Origin: Candidatus Colwelliibacteriota bacterium
GTDB lineage: Bacteria > Patescibacteriota > Minisyncoccia > UBA6257 > Colwellbacteraceae
DNA length: 11,825 bases
Direction of reading: 5' to 3'
Assembly (NCBI GenBank): GCA_027310265.1
Contig: DAIDBC010000052.1
Location: forward strand, 1 to 11,825
Part shown: in pieces, positions 1 to 4,732 of the stretch
Numbering within the stretch: the stretch's first letter is position 1
Layout of the letters: the number at the start of each line of letters is the position of its first letter
The notes under the pieces: generated by a model
The model's input: only the letters and a program-made list of their open reading frames with translations
Database searches by the model: none
Told to the model about the DNA's origin: nothing
Made by a program: the position numbers and the translations under genes

Positions 1-19
1 GCCCCACATAGCTATTTGG

Positions 20-50
20 CTAAAACCCTTCTTCGGAAGGGTTTTGGTTT
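20..50 (+). terminator. Intrinsic terminator of an upstream gene
   Basis: A perfect 10-bp stem (22-31 with 36-45) closed by a UUCG tetraloop, followed by a T-rich stretch interrupted by GG. c(UUCG)g is an especially stable loop. It ends whatever gene lies left of the window; bases 1-19 show no recognisable gene. Confidence 0.8.
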
Positions 51-88
51 AAAAGGTCGGTTCGTTAATAAATCAATATCTTTCTACT

Positions 89-562
89 ATGAAAGAACGT
101 CTTAAAGGGGCCATTTTAAGCCTTTCTTTTCTTCTGCCGGGCTCAAGCCAGTTGCTAAACGGTGATTGGTACAAGGGTTTAGCCCTAGCTTTCGCCGCTG
201 TAGCTGGACTTGCGATGTTTCTTGGTGGCAGCGCACATGTCTCCGACTTGGGTTTCATGATAATCGCTTTTACCTGGATGATGAATTTCATGGACATTGT
301 GAACCAAGCTTTTAGGTCAATCTCCCAGAGCCTCCGCGAAATATCGGAATCTCTGGAAAGTATTACCTATAAACTGGAACAGCTGGAGCCGATCCTCAAG
401 GGCATTGCCGCGCAACTGCACGAGATCGAAACAAAATTGCCGCTCCTTGAGGAGCGCAAACTCTTGCCGCCCCCGGAACCGTTGCTGTCCCTGCCGTCAC
501 CCGGGGAATCTATCTCTATCCAGCCCCCGGAAGAAAAGATAAAAGAAAAGAACCGTGTCTGA
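89..562 (+). CDS. Small membrane protein with a coiled-coil and Pro-rich tail
   Basis: A 157-residue protein of unknown function. Residues 7-25 are hydrophobic and contain LLPGSSQLLNGDWYKG, similar to the P-G-x-x-Q-x-x-x-G-x-x-x-K-G signature of TM2/DUF5683-like small membrane proteins. Two likely membrane segments follow at about 29-47 and 53-71. Residues 76-124 are heptad-like and rich in Leu, Glu, Ser and Lys, predicting a coiled coil. Residues 127-148 are Pro-rich and the tail is charged. This suggests an inner-membrane protein with a cytoplasmic coiled coil, perhaps a scaffold, but that is inference. The start is the first ATG of the frame; there is no Shine-Dalgarno sequence before it. 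The last codons and the TGA stop form part of the terminator hairpin at 545-579. It appears to be a single-gene unit between two terminators. Confidence 0.75.
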   Translation: MKERLKGAILSLSFLLPGSSQLLNGDWYKGLALAFAAVAGLAMFLGGSAHVSDLGFMIIAFTWMMNFMDIVNQAFRSISQSLREISESLESITYKLEQLEPILKGIAAQLHEIETKLPLLEERKLLPPPEPLLSLPSPGESISIQPPEEKIKEKNRV

Positions 563-579
563 AAAACACGGTTCTTTTT
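545..579 (+). terminator. Intrinsic terminator overlapping the stop codon
   Basis: A 9-bp stem (550-558 with 566-574), extendable by A-T pairs, with a 7-nt loop, followed by TTTTT at 575-579. The TGA stop of the preceding gene (560-562) lies in the loop and the last three sense codons form the 5' arm. A -10 box follows 3 nt after the T tract, so terminator and next promoter are fused. Confidence 0.88.
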
Positions 580-582
580 GTG

Positions 583-588
583 TATAAT
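583..588 (+). promoter_or_regulatory. -10 box of the pgk-rnhA promoter
   Basis: A perfect TATAAT directly after the preceding terminator. Expected transcription start is near 595, leaving about 10 nt before the pgk ATG at 605 and no Shine-Dalgarno sequence. A second box, TATAAA at 594-599, would make the message fully leaderless. No good -35 is visible; the position 17 nt upstream (560-565, TGAAAA) lies in the terminator hairpin. Confidence 0.6.
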
Positions 589-604
589 GAACATATAAAC
601 TAAG

Positions 605-1693
605 ATGGCGACTTATCTTTTGAGGGTTAATCTAGATATTGAAGACAAAAGTCCGATCGAGTCGTTGCGCCTGCAGTCTGCCGTAAACACGATAAGATTG
701 CTCCTGAAAAAGGGGAATAGGGTTGTGATTTTGAGCCATTTTGGCAGACCTAGGGGACTTGACCCAAAACTTAGCCTAAAGCGTTTCCACAAGATCTTAG
801 AGAAGAAGTTGGGCGAAAGAATAGTTTTCTTCAAAAATTTCAACTTTAAAAAGATGCGCGCCGAGATAATGAAGGACAGTAAAACGCGCCTGTTCATGTT
901 GGAGAACTTGCGCTTTGTCCCCGGGGAAGAGAAAAACAGCCCGGTTTTCGCAAAACGACTGGCAAGTCTGGGCAACCGCTATATGAACGACGATTTTGCA
1001 ACCAGCCACCGCAAAGAAGCCTCGCTCGTCGCTATAACCAGATTCCTGCCGAGCGCGCCCGGACCGACTCTGTTAAAAGAAGTGACAAACCTCCATAAGG
1101 CCATGGTTAAGCCGCACAAACCGCTTACTTTGGTTATCGGTGGGGCCAAAATGAAAGATAAAATAGGGGTAATCCACAACCCCTTAAGTAGAGCCGACTA
1201 TGTTCTTCTTGGCGGGGGAGCGGCAAACACTTTCTTGAAAGCCGGAGGAGCTGATATCGGCTCCTCGCTTTTCGATCCCGGCATGCTCCGTGAGGCAAGA
1301 AAACTTTTGGTAAATAAAAAAATTGTACTGCCACTCGATATCTGTTGGGGTGGGACTAAAATACTGGATATCGGCCCAAGGACCGTCTCAAAATATAGGG
1401 AAGTCATTAAAGCATCCAGAACGATAATCTGGGGCGGCCCAATGGGGTACTTTGAGAATAAACGTTTTGCGCGTGGTTCGTACGAAATCGCACGTGCCAT
1501 TGCGGCTTCACGCGCCTTTTCGGTTGTGGGTGGAGCCGAAACGGGTGAGATAATCGCGCATCTCAAACTCCAACATAAAGTAAATCTCCTTTCCACTGGC
1601 GGTGGAGCAATGCTTGCTTACCTCGCCGGCGAAGAACTGCCTGGTTTAAAAGCGCTAAAAATAAAACACCAAGCCAAATTCAATGGCCGATAA
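605..1693 (+). CDS. pgk: Phosphoglycerate kinase (divergent, short)
   Basis: Interconverts 1,3-bisphosphoglycerate + ADP and 3-phosphoglycerate + ATP in cytoplasmic glycolysis. At 362 residues it is shorter than the usual 385-415. Family motifs are present: SHFGRP (H45, R48) and R103 in ENLRF for the phosphoglycerate site, R136 in TSHR, GGAKMKDK (K182), GGPMGYFE (E284), and STGGGA at 330-335. Several normally invariant positions differ. The N-terminal R-V-D-x-N motif reads RVNLDI, so Asp and Asn are swapped (N9, D11). NDAFGTAHR reads NDDFATSHR. The GGGDT nucleotide-loop motif reads GGAET, with E312 in place of the usual Asp. The family call is secure; full activity is likely but not certain. 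The gene overlaps rnhA by 11 bp, so the two are probably co-transcribed and translationally linked. Confidence 0.95.
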   Translation: MATYLLRVNLDIEDKSPIESLRLQSAVNTIRLLLKKGNRVVILSHFGRPRGLDPKLSLKRFHKILEKKLGERIVFFKNFNFKKMRAEIMKDSKTRLFMLENLRFVPGEEKNSPVFAKRLASLGNRYMNDDFATSHRKEASLVAITRFLPSAPGPTLLKEVTNLHKAMVKPHKPLTLVIGGAKMKDKIGVIHNPLSRADYVLLGGGAANTFLKAGGADIGSSLFDPGMLREARKLLVNKKIVLPLDICWGGTKILDIGPRTVSKYREVIKASRTIIWGGPMGYFENKRFARGSYEIARAIAASRAFSVVGGAETGEIIAHLKLQHKVNLLSTGGGAMLAYLAGEELPGLKALKIKHQAKFNGR

Positions 1694-2093
1694 ACTTATT
1701 ATCCACACCGACGGCGGGGCAAGGGGCAACCCCGGTCCGGCAGCAATAGGCGCAATGGTCGGCGACAAAACTTACAGCGAATTTATCGGTGAGGCGACTA
1801 ACAACGTCGCCGAGTACCGCGCTGTCATTTTCGCCCTTAAAAAGGCCAAGCAGCTTCTCGGTAAAGCCAAGGCTGAATCAACCGAGGTTGAGATATTCAC
1901 CGATAGCGAACTGATGTACAAACAACTAGAAGGGCACTACAAGATAAAAAACAACGGCATCCAGCCTTTGTTTATAGAAGTTTGGAACCTGAAACAGGAT
2001 TTTAAAAGAGTCGGTTTTAAGCACATCCCACGCGAAGAAAACAAAGACGCAGACCGCCTGGTCAACCGTGCTTTAGACAGACTTGACATTTAG
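1683..2093 (+). CDS. rnhA: Ribonuclease HI family protein
   Basis: Degrades the RNA strand of RNA-DNA hybrids such as R-loops and primers. The 136-residue protein carries the full DEDD set: D10 in HTDGGARGNPGPAA, E44 in NNVAEYRA, D74 in IFTDSELMYKQLEG, and D124 in EENKDADRLVN. The length and the short helix after E44 resemble the compact archaeal/Sto-type RNase HI, without the basic-protrusion region of the E. coli enzyme. The start is the ATG inside the 3' end of pgk; translation probably depends on ribosomes finishing pgk, as no ribosome binding site is seen. The 3' end carries the promoter of the next unit, whose -35 lies in the last codons. Confidence 0.93.
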   Translation: MADKLIIHTDGGARGNPGPAAIGAMVGDKTYSEFIGEATNNVAEYRAVIFALKKAKQLLGKAKAESTEVEIFTDSELMYKQLEGHYKIKNNGIQPLFIEVWNLKQDFKRVGFKHIPREENKDADRLVNRALDRLDI

Positions 2094-2111
2094 ATGTAAA
2101 TATTGTATAAA
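2083..2111 (+). promoter_or_regulatory. Consensus sigma-70 type promoter TTGACA-17-TATAAA
   Basis: A perfect -35 TTGACA at 2083-2088, a 17-nt spacer, and -10 TATAAA at 2106-2111. It is the best two-box promoter in the window. It overlaps the last codons and stop of the RNase HI gene. Transcription would start near 2118, giving a leader of about 117 nt before the small membrane protein. Confidence 0.8.
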
Positions 2112-2117
2112 TTAACC

Positions 2118-2245
2118 AGTACCTTAGAAGTCAGTGAGAGGACACCATAAAGGTCGACGTCCTTTCTTTAACCTCTGGTTAGCCCGAAACTCATCCCCGA
2201 TCGGCGGGGAGGACATAACGGCTAGCCCAAACTTATGAAGAGGTT
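2118..2245 (+). promoter_or_regulatory. Structured leader RNA, candidate cis-regulatory element
   Basis: The leader of the 77-residue membrane protein folds well by eye. Hairpin 1 pairs 2136-2143 with 2158-2165 (8 bp, one G-U). Element 2 pairs 2170-2176 with 2239-2245 (7 bp perfect), stacked on 2177-2184 with 2220-2227 (8 bp, one G-U). It is topped by a 5-bp GC hairpin, 2195-2199 with 2205-2209. The ATG at 2235 lies in the 11-nt bulge 2228-2238, and the first codons form the 3' arm, so this fold could hide the start. A GGGGAGG stretch at 2206-2212 is the only Shine-Dalgarno-like sequence, but it is 22 nt from the ATG and partly paired. I do not recognise a known riboswitch class. Confidence 0.5.
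2134..2238 (+). CDS. Possible upstream ORF, 34 codons (GTG start)
   Basis: A frame opening with GTG at 2134 and ending in TGA at 2236-2238, which overlaps the downstream ATG as ATGA. It would encode a basic peptide beginning MRGHHKGRRPFFNLW (GTG read as Met). The ATGA overlap is typical of translational coupling and would let terminating ribosomes open the folded start at 2235. No Shine-Dalgarno sequence precedes the GTG, and a frame of this length can occur by chance, so this is a weak call. Confidence 0.2.
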   Translation: MRGHHKGRRPFFNLWLARNSSPIGGEDITASPNL

Positions 2246-2468
2246 CATATCGTCTCGGATCGTGGACAGGATAGAGTGGTTGGTCTATGGATTGATTATC
2301 GGGCACGTGAGCTACAAACTCGTCGTTGCCCTGATTGGTCCTTCGACCTACCAGGTCCTCACTTCCGGAAACGGCCTCATTGTGCTTATTGCGGCGGTCG
2401 TAATCGCTGCTTTCATAGCCTACAAGAGGGGATCGTTCTCCGGCCACGGAAACGAGACGCAGGTCTAA
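2235..2468 (+). CDS. Small two-pass membrane protein, unknown function
   Basis: A 77-residue hydrophobic protein that I do not recognise. A basic N-terminus (MKRFISSRIVDR) is followed by membrane segments at about 15-35 and 47-64. The tail is short and polar, starting KRGSFSGHGNE. By the positive-inside rule both ends are likely cytoplasmic, with a short loop of about ten residues outside. It lies between a consensus promoter and a strong terminator and has a long folded leader, which argues that it is a real, regulated gene. The ATG at 2235 is the only start in this frame after a stop at 2223. Confidence 0.6.
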   Translation: MKRFISSRIVDRIEWLVYGLIIGHVSYKLVVALIGPSTYQVLTSGNGLIVLIAAVVIAAFIAYKRGSFSGHGNETQV

Positions 2469-2493
2469 ACGACCTAAGGCCCATTGGGCATCC

Positions 2494-2533
2494 GGGAGCA
2501 GTCAGGCAGGCGCCTAATTGCTCCCTTTTTTTT
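2494..2533 (+). terminator. Intrinsic terminator of the small membrane protein gene
   Basis: A 7-bp stem (2494-2500 with 2519-2525) whose loop contains a second small hairpin (AGGC with GCCT), followed by eight T residues at 2526-2533. The T tract runs into the TTGACA upstream of rnpB. Confidence 0.88.
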
Positions 2534-2543
2534 GACAAAGTTA

Positions 2544-2552
2544 TGCTATAAT
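2544..2552 (+). promoter_or_regulatory. Extended -10 promoter of rnpB
   Basis: TGCTATAAT is an extended -10 (TGn + TATAAT). Its expected start, about 7 nt downstream, falls at 2559, exactly the first base of the P1 helix of the RNase P RNA. A TTGACA at 2532-2537 lies only 9 nt upstream, too close for normal -35 use. Confidence 0.72.
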
Positions 2553-2558
2553 AGTCCC

Positions 2559-2953
2559 GCCAATTCAGGCAGTAGCCCGTGCACGCCCATGACACCGCTA
2601 AAGACTGCTCTTTAGACAACAGGGGCAAAAACCGGGAGGAAAGTCCGGACACTCCTCCGATTACATCGGAGAAACATAGTGGCTAACAGCCATCGTGCGC
2701 AAGCATAGAGGTGAGAACAGAAACGCCCGGCTCCGAAAGGAGACGGGAGACCCTATCCCAACGTAGAAGGTCTTGTTCCGTTATAGGGGTAAGAAAACGG
2801 AGCTGAAACGGCAAAATCCTTATGGAGTGCAAGGTCGTGTCCGCCAACTGGCGGAAGTACCGCTCGAGCCCGAGAGCAATCGAGGGCCCAGATAAATTGC
2901 CGCCTCGTCCCGCGATAACGTGGGATCAGACAGAATCCGGCTTACGAATTGGC
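2559..2953 (+). ncRNA. rnpB: RNase P RNA, bacterial class A
   Basis: The catalytic RNA that removes 5' leaders from pre-tRNAs. The ends pair as helix P1 (2559-2566 with 2946-2953). A P3 hairpin (CTAAAGA/TCTTTAG) follows. Conserved cores are clear: GGGAGGAAAGTCCGGAC (CR-I), AGAACAGAAAC, GGGGTAAGAAAACGG, AGATAAATTGCCGCC, and ACAGAATCCGGCTTAC (CR-V). About 395 nt is normal. The P15-P16 region is odd: P15 is GGT/ACC with a small GC extension, P16 is a 6-bp TCCGCC/GGCGGA hairpin with an AACT loop and no P17, and the 3' strand of L15 reads AGU where class A RNAs normally have the GGU that pairs with tRNA CCA. P16 nearly repeats the downstream terminator palindrome. P15/P16 assignments were made by eye. 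Confidence 0.96.
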
Positions 2954-2956
2954 TAG

Positions 2957-2988
2957 AAAAACTGTCCGCCATCTGGCGGACAGTTTTT
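2957..2988. terminator. Bidirectional terminator between rnpB and the nuclease gene
   Basis: A perfect 14-bp stem (2957-2970 with 2975-2988, ATCT loop) with A5 on one side and T5 on the other, so it can act on both strands. It starts 3 nt after the rnpB 3' end and ends 1 nt before the stop of the - strand nuclease gene. Confidence 0.9.
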
Positions 2989-2989
2989 G

Positions 2990-3748
2990 TTACTCTCCTT
3001 CGGCGCCCAGCCGCGCTCTATAGTAAGCGCAGAAATCGCAATCCGGTGAGGACTCTGGCGGTGAGTCGCTTTCGAGGCAGCGTCTAGCTTTTTTCAGCAC
3101 GCCGTCGATCCAAGAATCGTCACCGATATAAGGGATAAGCTTGATATCAAACTCCAACTTTCCGTCAAAAGCTTCTGCATCAGTTTTGCCGTTTACATAG
3201 ACAAAATAAGTAGTCTTGGATACCTTGAAGCCGTTGTGACGGAAAAGCCACTGGTACACTTCAACTTGGCGTTTGTAACTCTCCTGCCATTCAGCGTCGA
3301 GATTTACTTCGCCGTTTTTAGAGGTCGCCTTGTAGTCCACGACAATCAGCTCGCCCCCAGGATTAATCCAGACGTCGTCTATACCCCCAGTCACCCTGAA
3401 ATTTGTTTCGGGATGGATGTACTCGATTCCGCCGCGGCGCGCGTCACGCCATAACTCAATATACTCATGCTTAAACGGCACCGCATCCAATCCGTAGTGT
3501 TTCATCAACGGATGCGGATCACCTTTCGCGCGGTAGAGATCAAATTCTTTTTTTAAAAGCGTATCTACTGCAGTATTGAGCGAAAAGGGATATCCCGGGG
3601 GCTGGCTTACGCCCAGCCGCAGATCCAGATAAAAGCAACGAGGACATTTAGTAAACGAGTCTATTTTGCTACGGCTTAGTCTGAATGGTTCGGGAGCTTG
3701 GGAATCAAATAGGCCCCTGGTTTTCTTGGAGTTGTAATACTGTGACAT
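2990..3748 (-). CDS. PD-(D/E)XK nuclease, Cas4/RecB-like with Cys cluster
   Basis: A 252-residue nuclease-fold protein. Core motifs appear in family order: GGIDD (D124/D125), VVDYK (D138 and K140, the D/E-x-K pair), then QVEVY (Q161-Y165), the Q-x-x-x-Y motif of RecB/Cas4-type nucleases. The N-terminus has SRSKIDSFTKCPRCFYL with C35 and C38. The C-terminus has C224, C237 and C240, ending CDFCAYY. One N-terminal Cys plus three C-terminal Cys is the iron-sulfur arrangement of Cas4 and AddB, so a 4Fe-4S cluster is likely. Probable role is DNA end processing in repair or recombination; no cas genes are nearby, so a CRISPR adaptation role is not supported. The stop abuts the rnpB terminator. The start lies 43 bp from the divergent sigma-factor start. 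Confidence 0.82.
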   Translation of the reverse strand: MSQYYNSKKTRGLFDSQAPEPFRLSRSKIDSFTKCPRCFYLDLRLGVSQPPGYPFSLNTAVDTLLKKEFDLYRAKGDPHPLMKHYGLDAVPFKHEYIELWRDARRGGIEYIHPETNFRVTGGIDDVWINPGGELIVVDYKATSKNGEVNLDAEWQESYKRQVEVYQWLFRHNGFKVSKTTYFVYVNGKTDAEAFDGKLEFDIKLIPYIGDDSWIDGVLKKARRCLESDSPPESSPDCDFCAYYRARLGAEGE

Positions 3749-3770
3749 AGTCTTTATGGCGCCTTTTAAC

Positions 3771-3779
3771 TGGTATAAT
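3771..3779 (+). promoter_or_regulatory. Extended -10 promoter of the ECF sigma operon
   Basis: TGGTATAAT is a consensus extended -10. The expected start is near 3786, only about 6 nt before the ATG at 3792, so the message is leaderless or nearly so. No convincing -35 is present. It overlaps a possible opposing -10 on the - strand. Confidence 0.68.
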
Positions 3780-3803
3780 ACGCTTTAATCGATGGATCGT
3801 GAA
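3775..3803 (-). promoter_or_regulatory. Possible divergent promoter of the nuclease gene
   Basis: On the - strand, TATTAT (3780-3775) with TTCACG (3803-3798) 17 nt upstream gives a 5/6 and 4/6 match. Transcription would start near 3768, with a leader of about 20 nt before the nuclease ATG. The two -10 boxes overlap on opposite strands, which would make the promoters mutually exclusive. Confidence 0.35.
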
Positions 3804-4337
3804 GCAGATAACGAACGCGAATTGATTATGCGCGTAAAAAGGGGGAGTATTCCCGCTTTTGAGAGACTGGTGAAAATTTATGAGCGCCGGATTTTCAACT
3901 ATCTTTACCGTGTCCTCGGCAACCGTACCGACGCCGAGGATCTAACTCAGGAAACTTTCATAAAACTTTACGCCAACCGCCGCAGTATTGATCCCGACAA
4001 ATCGTTCCGTTCCTGGCTGTATCGCGTCGCTACCAATACCGCCTACGACTTATTTCGCAAGCGCAAAGGACGGCGCGAATCGTTTATCATCGACGACCCG
4101 GAGAGGCCTTATGAAACACCCGATTCATCGTCTTCGTACGATACTATGGAAACAGCAAAAGACGTCGAGCAGGCATTAACCAGGCTTAAACCAACCTACC
4201 GCACCGTCCTGTTGCTTTTTTATAAGGAAGGATTAAGTTATGAAGAAATTGCCGGAACCATGAACTTACCCATAAATACAGTGAAGACTAACATCAGGCG
4301 GGGTAAACAGGCACTCGGCGAAATATTGAAGTACTAA
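3792..4337 (+). CDS. ECF-type RNA polymerase sigma factor (RpoE-like)
   Basis: A 181-residue sigma-70 family protein with only regions 2 and 4. Region 2 (about 23-92) includes FNYLYRVLGNRTDAEDLTQE and SFRSWLYRVATNTAYDLFRK, the core-polymerase and -10 contact segments. A linker (93-122) is acidic and Ser-rich. Region 4 (125-178) contains YRTVLLLFYKEGLSYEEIA and NLPINTVKTNIRRGKQAL, a helix-turn-helix for -35 recognition. It directs polymerase to a special promoter set, usually for envelope or stress responses. The start follows from the extended -10 located 12 nt upstream. The next gene, 10 nt away, is its probable membrane anti-sigma partner. The regulated promoters are not visible. Confidence 0.94.
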   Translation: MDREADNERELIMRVKRGSIPAFERLVKIYERRIFNYLYRVLGNRTDAEDLTQETFIKLYANRRSIDPDKSFRSWLYRVATNTAYDLFRKRKGRRESFIIDDPERPYETPDSSSSYDTMETAKDVEQALTRLKPTYRTVLLLFYKEGLSYEEIAGTMNLPINTVKTNIRRGKQALGEILKY

Positions 4338-4347
4338 AACTTAATCC

Positions 4348-4722
4348 ATGGCTGATATAGAAAAAGAATTGCGCGATCTAAAAGAAGTTAACGAGCCCTC
4401 CAGCCTTTACGGCCGGGTTTTAAAAGCCGTGACCGACAAGGAAATGAAGGTGCTTCTCGTTATAATCGGCGGGCTTATCGCCCTAAGCCTTGTAGCTTCG
4501 GGGATACATCTTTTCTCACGCGCAATTCATCTTGATACCTTCGCAGTCATGCACGACTTGTTTGAAGGGTTTGAATTCAGCATGCCTTTTTTCTATGACT
4601 TTGTGGAAGCTTTTACCAACAACGTCCCGATTGAAGCTCTAATTGTATTTCTATTCAACATTTTACTTGCAATATATATCGTGCGGCTGGTCATAAAAGT
4701 CCGGCGGATGAAGAGTAACTAA
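4348..4722 (+). CDS. Two-pass membrane protein, putative anti-sigma factor
   Basis: A 124-residue protein without a family I can name. The N-terminal 30 residues are charged and cytoplasmic-like (MADIEKELRDLKEVNEPSSL), followed by membrane segments at about 33-55 and 93-117. Between them is an extracytoplasmic loop of about 37 residues rich in Phe and acidic residues. The C-terminus is basic (VIKVRRMKSN), placing it inside. It begins 10 nt after an ECF sigma gene, the usual place for an anti-sigma factor, and the short N-terminal arm could bind the sigma. It has no zinc HxxxCxxC motif and no Cys at all, so it is not a ZAS-type anti-sigma. The function is inferred from position only. Its stop is 10 bp from the stop of the convergent ATPase gene with no terminator between. 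Confidence 0.7.
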   Translation: MADIEKELRDLKEVNEPSSLYGRVLKAVTDKEMKVLLVIIGGLIALSLVASGIHLFSRAIHLDTFAVMHDLFEGFEFSMPFFYDFVEAFTNNVPIEALIVFLFNILLAIYIVRLVIKVRRMKSN

Positions 4723-4732
4723 GCCGCCACGC

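Noticed and set aside
2118..2533. The promoter-to-terminator unit of about 415 nt as a tmRNA or other stable RNA
   Set aside because: It lacks a tRNA-like T arm and acceptor end, and the internal frame encodes a convincing two-pass membrane protein.
2990..3748. CRISPR-associated Cas4
   Set aside because: No CRISPR repeats or other cas genes are present in the window.
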